The translations under genes and the position numbers were made by a program. This document shows, piece by piece, positions 1 through 7,846 of a DNA stretch of 64,000 nucleotides (position 1 is its first letter; every line of letters starts with the position of its first letter). Under the pieces are notes generated by a model, which saw nothing but the letters and a program-made list of their open reading frames with translations, was not told the origin of the DNA and did no database searches. Where the stretch lies: positions 1-64,000 of the forward strand of contig CAZDYP010000003.1 of the NCBI GenBank assembly GCA_964509505.1, in the 5' to 3' direction. Source of the DNA: CAZDYP01 sp964509505. Its GTDB lineage: Bacteria; Chloroflexota; Anaerolineae; JACRMK01.

Positions 1-435
1 AACGGATAAATTTCGACAACGGATGGGAAACGGATAAGCGGAGGGCAACGGAGGGCGCGCCTCTCCTCCGTTCCTTCCGCTCCTTTCCGTTGACCGTGAC
101 CTCACTCATACACAATGCACTCTCTCACGTTCAACCCCACCGCGCACCGCGCGGGCAAGCCGCTTGCCAACAATGAAAGGACACACACCATCACCGCTCA
201 CGCGCTTCATTCAAAGGCACAATATGATCAAGCGCGACCTTGAGCACCATACGACCTCCATGCTCACATATAGAAAGCGTGCAGACCTCCTCGCTCACGC
301 GAGATGGACACATCCCGCGCGGTGGGCAGTGGATGTGTCCATCCACTGCGAGCCTAGCACTTTTTAAACATGAGCGAACTTCCAGAACTTTTACATCTGC
401 TTACGTCGTTGCCATGGCGAATTATAACACACGCA
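1..435. repeat. Gene-free left edge with inverted repeats
   Basis: I see no credible gene here. Positions 1-105 are low-complexity copies of AACGGAT and GGAGGGCAACGGAGGG followed by their approximate complement (TCCTCCGTTCCTTCCGC), so the stretch can fold on itself. Positions 326-349 form a clean hairpin (GCAGTGGATG, 4-base loop, CATCCACTGC). The segment 293-354 resembles 16665-16735 and 50420-50474, and 344-377 resembles 13854-13888, which suggests dispersed non-coding repeats. Short open frames in this stretch have no recognisable protein character. Confidence 0.55.
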
Positions 436-1368
436 TTACTTCGCTCGCCCCACCGCCGCCTCCGCCAACTCCGCTACCATCGCCGCCGCGCTGACCGAGG
501 CGACACCCTCGCCGACGACGCGTTGCCAGCTGTGAAGCGCGCGCTGACGATGCTTGCTTGCTTCTTGCTCGGCTTGCTGGCGAATCGCCGCCGCATCCAT
601 CAGCGTCATGAGATGTTCCACGTCGCCGTCGTTCAATGTCTCTTGCGCGAAGGCATGGTGCAGCGCTGCGCCCAACTCGCCGCCTGCTTGTTGCGCGAGC
701 ACAATCGGCAACGACTTCTTCTTCTTCCGCAAATCCGCGCCAACGGGTTTGCCCGTCACCGCAGGATCGCCCCACAAACCGAGAAGGTCGTCGGTCATCT
801 GAAACGCCAAGCCCAATTCACACCCAAATTCCTGACAGCGCTTGATGATTTGCGCGTCGTCGGTCGCTACGGCTGCGCCCAGCGCCATTGACGCGCCAAG
901 CAACGACGCGGTCTTGCCGCCAACCATCGTCTTGTAATACGCGAGTAGAGACGCAGCGTGCTGCGTCTCTACACTCATCGTTTCGCCGCGCATGTCGAGA
1001 TATTGTCCCTCGACGAGCTCGATCAAGGTGCGCTGAAAAATCTCTGAGGCGCGCAACGTGCGCTCCGCCGAGATGCCGCGCTCGCTCAAACGCAACAACT
1101 CGCGTTGCGCGATGGCGAACAGCGCATCGCCCGCGTTGATGGCGTGCGGCACGCCGACGAGCGTCCAAAGCGTCTTGCGCCCACGCCGCAACTCGTCGCC
1201 GTCTTCGATGTCNNNNNNNNNNNNNNNNNNNNNNNNNNNNNNNNNNNNNNNNNNNNNNNNNNNNNNNNNNNNNNNNNNNNNNNNNNNNNNNNNNNNNNNN
1301 NNNNNNNNNNNNGCGGCGCGCATCTCGGTTTCGAGTGCATGAAGGTATGGTGTGAAATCAAGGGGCAT
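436..1368 (-). CDS. Polyprenyl synthetase (trans-isoprenyl diphosphate synthase), interrupted by assembly gap
   Basis: All-alpha prenyltransferase that would condense IPP with allylic diphosphates. The first aspartate-rich motif is partly lost in the gap but its end is visible as DIEDGDELRRGR. The second is FQMTDDLLGLWGD followed by KKKKSLP. I start at 1368 (MPLDFTPY) rather than an in-frame upstream codon at 1392, because family proteins begin near this point. One hundred N at 1213-1312 remove about 33 codons whose true number is unknown, so family length cannot be judged. A perfect 28-bp palindrome at 945-972 lies inside the frame and encodes about residues 133-142, just before the GGKTASLL segment; this looks like an insertion. 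The type 2 IPP isomerase gene lies directly upstream on the same strand, so the two probably form an isoprenoid unit. Chain length of the product cannot be told. Confidence 0.9.
   Translation of the reverse strand: MPLDFTPYLHALETEMRAXXXXXXXXXXXXXXXXXXXXXXXXXXXXXXXXXXDIEDGDELRRGRKTLWTLVGVPHAINAGDALFAIAQRELLRLSERGISAERTLRASEIFQRTLIELVEGQYLDMRGETMSVETQHAASLLAYYKTMVGGKTASLLGASMALGAAVATDDAQIIKRCQEFGCELGLAFQMTDDLLGLWGDPAVTGKPVGADLRKKKKSLPIVLAQQAGGELGAALHHAFAQETLNDGDVEHLMTLMDAAAIRQQAEQEASKHRQRALHSWQRVVGEGVASVSAAAMVAELAEAAVGRAK
945..972. repeat. 28-bp perfect palindrome inside polyprenyl synthetase gene
   Basis: GTAGAGACGCAGC, a GT centre, then GCTGCGTCTCTAC. It lies in frame within the polyprenyl synthetase coding region and contributes the peptide VETQHAASLL. 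Palindromes beginning GTAGAGACGC are familiar as dispersed repeats in several bacterial groups; that relationship is from memory and was not searched. Confidence 0.8.
1213..1312. other. Assembly gap (100 N)
   Basis: One hundred N inside the polyprenyl synthetase gene. The round length suggests a placeholder of unknown true size. The flanks do not duplicate each other, unlike the gaps at 10362 and 48233. Confidence 0.95.
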
Positions 1369-1376
1369 AGTGATAA

Positions 1377-1440
1377 GTAAACAAGGAGACAAGGAAACAG
1401 GGGCTTCCTACTTGTTTCCCTGTTTCCTTGTTTCCTTATG
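1377..1440. repeat. Octamer inverted repeat between isoprenoid genes
   Basis: ACAAGGAG/ACAAGGAA/ACAGGGG copies on the left and TTGTTTCC/CTGTTTCC/TTGTTTCC on the right, period 8, the two arms being near-perfect complements around a short AT-rich centre. It fills the whole gap between the isomerase stop codon and the synthetase, and could form an RNA hairpin between the two cistrons. Confidence 0.75.
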
Positions 1441-2458
1441 ACATTTTCTGTAAGAGTGGCGTGTGCCGCAGCTCCTCAAGCGTCGTGATGCCAAGACAAA
1501 ACATTGCAATCCGCAGCTCTTCTATCGTCTGCAAAATTTTCGTCGTAGCGGCTTCAGCCGATACCAACGCGGCTTTGAGATACGGCGACGCCATGCTCGT
1601 GAGCGTTGCGCCGAGCGCGAGACACTTCGCGGCGTCGAGGCCATCGCGCAAGCCGCCGCTGGCGATGATGGGCAAGTGCGGCGCGCCGCGTTGCGCCATC
1701 ACGATGGAGGCGGCGGTCGGGATGCCCCATTCGAGGAACGTCGCGGCGATGTTGGCGAGTTTTTCATTCGGCGCACGATGTCGTTCCACCTCAGTCCATG
1801 ACGTGCCGCCCGCGCCCGCCACGTCAATCGCGCTCACGCCCGCCTCCGCGAGTTTGCGCGCCGTCGCCTCGTCAATGCCCCACGAGACTTCTTTGGCGAT
1901 GACAGGCACAGGCAGCGCACGACACACCTGCTCGATCTTTTTTAGCAAGCCTTTGAAGTTCGTGTTGCCAGCGGCTTGCACCGCTTCTTGCAAGGCGTTG
2001 AGATGCAAGATGAGCGCGTCGGCTTCGATCATCTCGACGGCGCGTTGGCATTCGTTCACGCCATAACCATAATTCAGTTGCACCGCGCCGAGGTTGGCAA
2101 AGAGCAAAATGTCGGGCGCAACGCGGCGTACTTGATACGTCGCCGCGAGTGATGCGTCCTCAAGCGCCGCGCGCTGCGAGCCGACGCCCATCGCCACACC
2201 ACACGCTTGCGCCGCCTCTGCGAGTCGCAAGTTGATGTCGCCTGTCGGGCCCGCGCCACCCGTCATCGAGGCGATGACCAATGGCGCGCGCAAGGCACGT
2301 CCGAAGAACCTGAGGCGCGTGTCAACCGCAGCTATGTCCATTTCAGGCAGAGCCTGATGCACGAAACGATATTGCTCCAACCCCGTGCGCGTTTGCATGA
2401 ACTCGACGGGCTCTTCGTTGACGATACGCACGTGGTCAATTTTTCTTTGGCTAGTCAT
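1436..2458 (-). CDS. fni: Isopentenyl-diphosphate delta-isomerase, type 2
   Basis: FMN- and NADPH-dependent TIM-barrel enzyme that interconverts IPP and DMAPP in the cytoplasm. At 340 residues it has the normal family length. Visible landmarks are the N-terminal RKIDHVRI segment, ASMTGGAGPTGDIN (flavin/substrate loop), GVGSQRAAL, PVIAKEVSWGI, IDVAGAGGTSW and ASGGLRDGLDAAKCLALGA. The last segments form the phosphate-binding half of the barrel. It is not the Nudix-type (type 1) isomerase. The downstream gene on the same strand is a polyprenyl synthetase, which uses its products, so co-transcription is likely although an octamer inverted repeat fills the 40-nt space. No strong ribosome binding site precedes the ATG. 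Confidence 0.95.
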   Translation of the reverse strand: MTSQRKIDHVRIVNEEPVEFMQTRTGLEQYRFVHQALPEMDIAAVDTRLRFFGRALRAPLVIASMTGGAGPTGDINLRLAEAAQACGVAMGVGSQRAALEDASLAATYQVRRVAPDILLFANLGAVQLNYGYGVNECQRAVEMIEADALILHLNALQEAVQAAGNTNFKGLLKKIEQVCRALPVPVIAKEVSWGIDEATARKLAEAGVSAIDVAGAGGTSWTEVERHRAPNEKLANIAATFLEWGIPTAASIVMAQRGAPHLPIIASGGLRDGLDAAKCLALGATLTSMASPYLKAALVSAEAATTKILQTIEELRIAMFCLGITTLEELRHTPLLQKMS

Positions 2459-2530
2459 CGTAACTTCTACTGAACTAAGGTGTTATGGTATGCGACAAAG
2501 CGACGGCGATATAGCGCACATCATAGGTAT

Positions 2531-2668
2531 CAAGATAGCAAGTGTCAAGTGTCATGTAGCAAGTGTCAAGTGTCATGTATCATGTGCCAAGTATTACATG
2601 CCCTTTGACCCTTGACCCTTGACACCTGACCCTTGATCCTTGACACCTGCAATACTTTGACACTTGCG
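2531..2668. repeat. Heptamer tandem-repeat array with complementary halves
   Basis: The left half is built of AAGTGTC/ATGTAGC/ATGTATC heptamers, the right half of CCTTGAC/ACCTGAC/CCTTGAT heptamers; the right half is the approximate reverse complement of the left. The same heptamer family occurs at 16561-16636. The right end supplies the TTGACA used in the predicted acpP promoter. Confidence 0.85.
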
Positions 2669-2685
2669 ACACAAGCTCCTATACT
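2657..2685 (+). promoter_or_regulatory. Predicted sigma-70-type promoter of acpP
   Basis: A perfect TTGACA at 2657-2662 and TATACT at 2680-2685 are separated by 17 bp, placing a start about 50 nt before the acpP ATG. The minus-35 hexamer is part of the last heptamer unit of the adjoining repeat array. Confidence 0.6.
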
Positions 2686-2743
2686 GTGCGCCGCCTTCAA
2701 ACAGTCAGCATTCAAAATTCTTTTTTGAAAGGGGACAATACCA

Positions 2744-2986
2744 ATGGCAACCGACACTTTTGAACGTGTGAAGAAAATTATTGTGGATCAACTTAACGTG
2801 GACGAGGCAAAAGTCAAACTGGAGGCGCGCTTCCGCGAAGACCTCGAAGCCGATTCGCTCGACCTCGTGGAGTTGATTATGGCTTTCGAGGAAGAGTTCG
2901 GCGGCGAAATCTCCGACGACGAAGCGCAGAAAATCACCACTGTCGGCGAAGCCGTCAAATATCTCAGCGAACATGGCGCCAAATAG
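2744..2986 (+). CDS. acpP: Acyl carrier protein
   Basis: Eighty-residue acidic four-helix protein that carries growing acyl chains on phosphopantetheine during fatty acid synthesis. The attachment site is Ser38 in the [12 protein letters not shown] motif, followed by the usual [27 protein letters not shown] tail elements. A GAAAGGGGAC ribosome binding site lies about 8 nt before the ATG. It stands as a single-gene unit with its own promoter (2657-2685) and intrinsic terminator (3020-3056). An enoyl-ACP-reductase-like gene lies 5 kb downstream but is not in the same operon. Confidence 0.97.
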   Translation: MATDTFERVKKIIVDQLNVDEAKVKLEARFREDLEADSLDLVELIMAFEEEFGGEISDDEAQKITTVGEAVKYLSEHGAK

Positions 2987-3019
2987 CGCTGCGCCATCGC
3001 CGCAGCTACACGCGCAAGC

Positions 3020-3056
3020 AGGGATGTCTTAAGCCACAAGACATCCCTCTTGTTTT
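3020..3056 (+). terminator. Intrinsic terminator after acpP
   Basis: AGGGATGTCTT (3020-3030), a 7-nt loop and AAGACATCCCT (3038-3048) form a perfect 11-bp stem followed by CTTGTTTTT. It lies 34 nt after the acpP stop codon. Confidence 0.85.
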
Positions 3057-3193
3057 TCGCTCATGCGCAGAAATCGTGCGGGGCGCGAGGAGGCGGCATT
3101 CTCTAACGCCGCTCGCGCGCCAGAGCGCGCGTCCTCCGCGCCGATACACTGTTCCTTGACATGAGCGTTGTTTTTTTTGTCCGTTAGGTTTCC

Positions 3194-3751
3194 ATGCGAC
3201 GCTTATGTGCTTTGTTATGGCTCTGCGCCCTGAGTGCGTGCAGTAGCGCCCCGGCCACACCGACGCCGCTGCCACCGCCGACGCTCGCTCCCACGTGGGA
3301 GCGTTTCACCTCCTTCGACAAACTCTACTCGTATGCGCGCCCACGCGATTGGACGTATCAAGTAACACCGGGCGCGACCATTCTCTTCGATGTGCCGACG
3401 CATGCGGGCTTTGGCACAACACTGCTGGATACGCCATTGAACAGCGACCACGCGGCTGTCCGCAACGCGTTGATTGAACGGCTAACGACGCAAGCCACAC
3501 GCAGCGGCGACCAATTTCAATTGGTCACGCAAGGCGCGTGGGCAACGATTCCTTTCGAACACATCAGCGTTGAATATCGCACCACTGAGTTCACACAAAA
3601 AATCAACACCTATCATGTCGCGTTCATGCTCGCCACACCTAAGCGTCAAACATTGTTCGCGCAATACTTCCACCTTGACGCGACTGAGCTCACGCCCGGC
3701 GAGCGGCAGATGTTGCAAGGTGTAATGGCGTCGTTCCAATTCGCGCGCTGA
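3194..3751 (+). CDS. Small predicted lipoprotein of unknown function
   Basis: The first 16 residues are a signal sequence ending in a lipobox (LSAC, Cys16), so the mature protein should be lipid-anchored on the outer face of the membrane. A Pro/Thr-rich spacer follows (residues 19-33). The remaining 150 residues look like one compact alpha/beta domain, with YARPRDWTYQ near its start and ending MLQGVMASFQF. That layout resembles PsbP-like or DUF1795-type folds, but the resemblance is loose and I assign no function. It stands alone between the acpP terminator and the DUF885-like peptidase gene, both on the same strand. Confidence 0.75.
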   Translation: MRRLCALLWLCALSACSSAPATPTPLPPPTLAPTWERFTSFDKLYSYARPRDWTYQVTPGATILFDVPTHAGFGTTLLDTPLNSDHAAVRNALIERLTTQATRSGDQFQLVTQGAWATIPFEHISVEYRTTEFTQKINTYHVAFMLATPKRQTLFAQYFHLDATELTPGERQMLQGVMASFQFAR

Positions 3752-3810
3752 TGCTGAATCAACGGTTGTGGTAAAATCTTTGCCAGCAGATCCTCTTCAC
3801 GGGGTTCCCC

Positions 3811-5022
3811 ATGCCTAGCGCCTCAGACGAAATCGGGCAAGCTTACGCGCAGCTCGCGCTTGCCATCGAACAACATCAGACAGGCTACATTGACGCGTAC
3901 TTTGGTCCGCCTGAATGGAAGCTGCGCGCTGAACAAGCGGGTAAACAACCACTTGACGAATTGTCGGCGCGCGTACGCGAATTATTTGAAACGATTCAAC
4001 ACGCGACGATGGATGCGCAGCGTCAACGCTTCCTCATGAAACAAGCGACGGCGATGCGCATGACGCTGCGTTTGCTCGCGGGCCAGACTGCGCCATTTGT
4101 CGAAGAAGTCGAGCAACTCTATGATGTCACACCGCAGCGCATAGCGGATGACGTACTCGATGAAGCGCTGCGCGACTTGGAGGCGCTCATGCCCGGTCAG
4201 GGCGCCATCACCGAGCGGCTGCGGGCGCGACGCAGACAGTTTGAAATTAGCAATGAGCTCGGCGAGCAGTTGTTCATCCTCGCGCGCAACGAAACACGCC
4301 GTCGCACGCGCCAACTATTTGCGTTGCCAGATGACGAACAGACCGAGCTAACGCTTGTGAAAGATAAACCATGGGGCGCATACAATTGGTATCTCGGTCG
4401 GCATCGCTCGTTAATCGAGATAAACACCGATTCGCCGTTGCATGCCAACGGCATCGTCGGGTTGCTGGCGCACGAAGCCTACGCGGGCCATCACACGGAA
4501 CACGCCATCAAAGAACACGCGCTGTACGAACAATGCGGTTACGTCGAGCAATGCGTGTTGCTCATCAATGCGCCTGAGTGTGTGATCTCGGAAGGCATTG
4601 CGACGATGGCAGCCGACGTGATTTTTGGCGAGGGTGAATTGGAAGCGTGGACGCGCGCCGAAATTTATCCGCGCGCAGGCATCGTGGACGAGCTATCGGT
4701 GGAGGCGGTCGAGCGCATCAGACAAGCCAGCGAAGCATTGAGCGGGGTATCGGACAACGCGGCACTGATGCTGCACGTGGATGGCAAGTCTGATGAGGAA
4801 GTCATCGCGTATCTGCTGAAGTATAGCGGACGCACGCGCGACGAAGCAAAACGCAGCATTCGTTTCCTGCGACATCCATTATATCGTTCTTACACATACA
4901 CTTATGCGTGTGGTCACGCGCTGGTCAAGCAGTTGTGCAAGCGACACGATAAAGTGACGGTGTTCAAGCGGCTGTTGAGCGAGCCGTTGACGCCAACAGA
5001 TCTCAGAGAGTGGCTAAACTAA
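3811..5022 (+). CDS. DUF885-like zinc metallopeptidase
   Basis: A 403-residue, mostly helical protein. It has the zinc signature HEAYAGHH at residues 221-228 and a candidate third ligand Glu261 in VISEGIA, about 33 residues later. This HExxxGHH arrangement is the hallmark of the DUF885 family and distant M3/M32-like gluzincins; most of those act on peptides, but substrate is unknown here. No signal sequence is visible, so it is probably cytoplasmic. The ATG at 3811 lacks a clear Shine-Dalgarno. The next gene starts at or just after its stop codon, and mobA overlaps that gene in turn, suggesting one transcript of three genes. Confidence 0.85.
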   Translation: MPSASDEIGQAYAQLALAIEQHQTGYIDAYFGPPEWKLRAEQAGKQPLDELSARVRELFETIQHATMDAQRQRFLMKQATAMRMTLRLLAGQTAPFVEEVEQLYDVTPQRIADDVLDEALRDLEALMPGQGAITERLRARRRQFEISNELGEQLFILARNETRRRTRQLFALPDDEQTELTLVKDKPWGAYNWYLGRHRSLIEINTDSPLHANGIVGLLAHEAYAGHHTEHAIKEHALYEQCGYVEQCVLLINAPECVISEGIATMAADVIFGEGELEAWTRAEIYPRAGIVDELSVEAVERIRQASEALSGVSDNAALMLHVDGKSDEEVIAYLLKYSGRTRDEAKRSIRFLRHPLYRSYTYTYACGHALVKQLCKRHDKVTVFKRLLSEPLTPTDLREWLN

Positions 5023-5027
5023 GTCCT

Positions 5028-5801
5028 ATGTTGCCAGTTTTGGTCGCGCCCTATCACGATCCGCAGGGTGTGCTAGCCCAACATATGATAACCGTCACAC
5101 CCCAGCTCAAGCGCATTTTCGCTCTTGCGTTTCTCGGCGTCACGCCGCTCACTATGCAAACTCAGCCAGCATTCATTGAACATTTGCAAGCCGATACGTT
5201 TTTTCGTTTGACCTTCAATTCGCCTGATTCGCTGGCGGGCGAGCATCACCTCACAGTCTATCGCCATGCGGTTGAAAGTTGTGCGCCCGCGCAAATCTTG
5301 CATCTGTGCAATTTGGATAGGGTTGCTTTTGCTTTGCAAACCGCACATCGTGAAGCATTCGTGCGCGATGTTCAAGCCGCTAGCAACACCGCATTACCTC
5401 TCATGTTTCTACGGTCGGCGGCTGCCTGGCGCACACATCCACAAGCGTATCACGCTGTCGAGCAAATCGCAACCCAATTAGGTCTGCTCTTGTTTAAGCA
5501 AGAGTTGGATTTCGTATGGTGTCATTTGGTCCTTCAAGCACAACGCTTAAGCGCAATGTTATCTCACCTCAAAGGTCAAGACCTACGTCTGTATGCTGAA
5601 ATTGTGTTGGCGTTGAGGACAGAACTTATGCTACACCCGGTGGACTGGTTGGCGTGGGAAGACCCATTCATTTGGGGACGCGATCCACTTGAGATGAAAC
5701 AGAGTTGCGATGCGGACCCGCAATATGCTCAGCGCAGACTCAAGGCAACACAACCGATCATTCAGTGCGTATTGGATTGTGTTAATCGGGTAAGCGGATG
5801 A
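5028..5801 (+). CDS. Unrecognised protein between metallopeptidase and mobA
   Basis: I do not recognise this family. The product is about 257 residues (263 if the overlapping GTG at 5010 is used), without signal peptide or membrane segments. It begins MLPVLVAPYHDPQG, which has the look of the first strand of a nucleotide-sugar or glycosyltransferase fold, followed by mainly helical sequence rich in His, Cys and Trp (FVWCHLVLQAQR, WLAWEDPFIWGRD). Its stop overlaps the mobA start by 4 nt (ATGA), so the two are probably translationally coupled. Confidence 0.7.
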   Translation: MLPVLVAPYHDPQGVLAQHMITVTPQLKRIFALAFLGVTPLTMQTQPAFIEHLQADTFFRLTFNSPDSLAGEHHLTVYRHAVESCAPAQILHLCNLDRVAFALQTAHREAFVRDVQAASNTALPLMFLRSAAAWRTHPQAYHAVEQIATQLGLLLFKQELDFVWCHLVLQAQRLSAMLSHLKGQDLRLYAEIVLALRTELMLHPVDWLAWEDPFIWGRDPLEMKQSCDADPQYAQRRLKATQPIIQCVLDCVNRVSG

Positions 5802-6451
5802 GCCCTAGCAGCGGAATTATCCTTGCAGGCGGTCAATCGCGTCGCATGGGACAGGACAAAGCGTTGCTGACGTTGAACGGGCGCACACTCATTCAGCGTG
5901 TAGCGGATGCGCTTGCGCCATTGTGTGATGAATTAATCCTCGTCACGAATGCGCCCGAAAAATTTTCGCGCTGGGGTTTACGCATAACCACTGACTTATT
6001 TCCGAATGCGGGTTCGCTGGGCGGTTTGTATTCGGGGCTGACATTGGCGCAACACGAACTAGCTATCGCCGTCGCGTGCGACATGCCGTTCCTCAACACC
6101 GAATTATTGCGCTATCTGGTGAGCCTTGCAGATGAGCTGGATGCCGTCGTACCAGACTTGAGTGAAAGCTCGACCTCACCCTCAGCCCCCCTCCCGCAAG
6201 GAGAGGGGCGTGTGAAAGCGAAGCAGATTGACTTGCATCCACTCCATGCCGTGTATCGTCATACATGCCTCGCGCCGATTGAAGCGCAGTTGCGCGCGGG
6301 CGATTTGCGGATGATTGGCTTCTTCGCGCGCGTGCGCACGCGCTATGTGAACCGCGCGGATGTGGTGCGTTATGATCCAACGTTGCGCTCATTCTTCAAC
6401 GTCAACACGCCGGAGGAGTGGGCGCTGGCGAAACAACTCGTTAGCGATTGA
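5798..6451 (+). CDS. mobA: Molybdenum cofactor guanylyltransferase MobA-like
   Basis: Nucleotidyltransferase of the GT-A type that transfers GMP to molybdopterin; the related MocA uses CTP and cannot be excluded. Signature IILAGGQSRRMGQDKALL is at the N-terminus, followed by ACDMPFLN (metal-binding Asp). The C-terminus ends FFNVNTPEEWALA, typical for MobA. Residues about 125-139 (SESSTSPSAPLPQGEGR) are encoded by a GC-rich imperfect palindrome at 6171-6215 and look like an insertion between strand and loop. No other molybdopterin gene is present in the window. It overlaps the upstream gene by 4 nt and the convergent UbiA gene by 11 nt. Confidence 0.9.
   Translation: MSPSSGIILAGGQSRRMGQDKALLTLNGRTLIQRVADALAPLCDELILVTNAPEKFSRWGLRITTDLFPNAGSLGGLYSGLTLAQHELAIAVACDMPFLNTELLRYLVSLADELDAVVPDLSESSTSPSAPLPQGEGRVKAKQIDLHPLHAVYRHTCLAPIEAQLRAGDLRMIGFFARVRTRYVNRADVVRYDPTLRSFFNVNTPEEWALAKQLVSD
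6171..6215. repeat. Palindromic element inside mobA
   Basis: CCTCACCCTCAGCCCCCCTCC, a short loop and GGAGAGGGGC lie in frame in mobA. The reverse complement of 62907-62945 is clearly the same element, CCTCACTCCCACCCCC plus GAGAGGGGG. It is thus a dispersed repeat with at least two copies, one coding and one at the end of the metallophosphoesterase gene. Confidence 0.75.
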
Positions 6452-7337
6452 AATACAAAACCGCCAACACGCTGAGTCCTAAGAGGCCAATTGTGATAAG
6501 CAAGGGCCGATCGGTCACGAGCAGCTCAGAGGGGTCGCCGCCCTGATTCTTTACATGCACCAGATAGAGATAACGGAAAATGCCATATAACACGAACGGG
6601 ATGGTCAGCATCATCGAGTGATTCTTCGGCAAGTTTTCCGCCGAAAAAGTGTAGAGCGAGTACGCCATCACGAGCGACGATGTGACCACCGCCGTCATCT
6701 CGTCAAACAGTTGGAGTGAATATTCTTTCAAGACGGAGCGATGATTCACGGCATCACCGCGCAGCAAGACCAGTTCATTGCGCCGTTTGTTAATCGCCAG
6801 AAACAACGACCCTAATTGCATGACGACGTAGAGCCAAGGCGAGATTGGCACGCCAATCACGACCGCGCCCGCGAATGCGCGAAGGACGAAGCCCGCCGAC
6901 AGCGCGAACAAGTCAACGATCACCCAATTCTTGAAAAGCAGCGAGTAGCCTACGTTGACGAGGAAATAGGTGAGTCCAATCAGCGCGAACCACCGATCGA
7001 GCCAATAAGCGCCCGCTAATGCGCCGCTCAACAACACCACCAACACGAAGATGGCTAAGTTCACAGGCAAGCGCCCCGATGGCAATGGGCGCAGACGCTT
7101 GAGGGGATGCAACCGATCTTTTTCAACGTCAGCCAAATCGTTTAGCAAATACACACAACCTGACAAAACGCAAAACAACACGAAGGCTATCGTCGCCTGT
7201 GTCAGCATGGCGTACATCTGCGGCGTGAATGGTTGCCAGTACTGGTTGAGCGTGATGAGGAACGCGACGAAGATGACGATGTTTTTGCTCCATTGTTTGG
7301 GGCGCAGTGAAATAAACAGGGCTTTGAGCATTTGCAT
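6441..7337 (-). CDS. UbiA-family prenyltransferase, DPPR-synthase-like
   Basis: Integral membrane prenyltransferase with seven to nine hydrophobic helices. The N-terminal SLRPKQWSKNIVIF and the Asp-rich motif NDLADVEKDRLHPLKRLRPLPSG match the subgroup containing decaprenyl-phosphate phosphoribosyltransferase. That enzyme joins PRPP to a polyprenyl phosphate, but substrate is inferred only from these motifs. I start at 7337 (or the ATG at 7331); an open frame upstream to 7532 gives an N-terminal extension that does not look like the family. It converges on mobA with an 11-bp overlap. The polyprenyl donor could come from the synthetase at 436-1368. Confidence 0.88.
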   Translation of the reverse strand: MQMLKALFISLRPKQWSKNIVIFVAFLITLNQYWQPFTPQMYAMLTQATIAFVLFCVLSGCVYLLNDLADVEKDRLHPLKRLRPLPSGRLPVNLAIFVLVVLLSGALAGAYWLDRWFALIGLTYFLVNVGYSLLFKNWVIVDLFALSAGFVLRAFAGAVVIGVPISPWLYVVMQLGSLFLAINKRRNELVLLRGDAVNHRSVLKEYSLQLFDEMTAVVTSSLVMAYSLYTFSAENLPKNHSMMLTIPFVLYGIFRYLYLVHVKNQGGDPSELLVTDRPLLITIGLLGLSVLAVLYFNR

Positions 7338-7483
7338 GGAAGTAGTTAGAGCCAACTCCCTTTGAGTAACTAAGTGTACAGTGAACCTGCGCAAGGTTAA
7401 CGTAACACTATGAACAGCGATGATAGCAAGGCTAAAGACAAACGCCAAATGACCACACCACAACCAATTGAGGCGCTGCGACC

Positions 7484-7699
7484 ATGGGTTGGTCGCTTGC
7501 CAAAGGGCGCTGGGTTTTACTGACATTGGCACTGGGTGGTATGGCTGCAGTCATAGCGTTGACCACACCCAACCCCACCGCGTTCAGCCGATCGCTTGCC
7601 ACATTTCACTTCGGCTACTGGCTCACCGTCGCTGGTTTACTGTCGAGCGTCTTGACAGAAATTGGCACTCACTTCACACATCGGGCTCTTCTGACTTGA
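7484..7699 (+). CDS. Possible small membrane protein
   Basis: A 71-codon frame whose product has two hydrophobic stretches (WVLLTLALGGMAAVIAL and FGYWLTVAGLLSSVL). Codon choice looks plausible and an in-frame stop sits just before the ATG. There is no clear ribosome binding site and no recognisable family. It could be a real small membrane protein, a decayed gene end or chance. Confidence 0.35.
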   Translation: MGWSLAKGRWVLLTLALGGMAAVIALTTPNPTAFSRSLATFHFGYWLTVAGLLSSVLTEIGTHFTHRALLT

Positions 7700-7708
7700 A
7701 TGTAGTTC

Positions 7709-7790
7709 AGCATGGTGAGCTTGTCGAACCATGCGGATTATTGAGTTGCCCGCACCCATCGACAAGCTCAGGGTGCTGGGTTCTACACCA
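7709..7790. repeat. Dispersed inverted repeat containing GTGAGCTTGTCGA
   Basis: GGTGAGCTTGTCGAACC at the left and TCGACAAGCTCAGGGTG at the right form an interrupted inverted repeat. Elements with TGAGCTTGTCGAA are widespread in draft genomes of several phyla; that comparison is from memory. Related sequence recurs at 56883-56990. Confidence 0.7.
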
Positions 7791-7846
7791 AAGTCGGGTA
7801 GAGCCACAAATCGTCATCCGACCTGATGACAAAAGGAGATTGCAGT

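Noticed and set aside
164..494. Short open frames at the left edge
   Set aside because: They lie in inverted-repeat sequence, overlap one another in different frames and have no ribosome binding site or protein-like composition.
5798..6451. MobA as part of a molybdenum hydroxylase set tied to YgeW/SsnA
   Set aside because: It is 20 kb away, in a different transcript, and no molybdenum enzyme gene is in the window.
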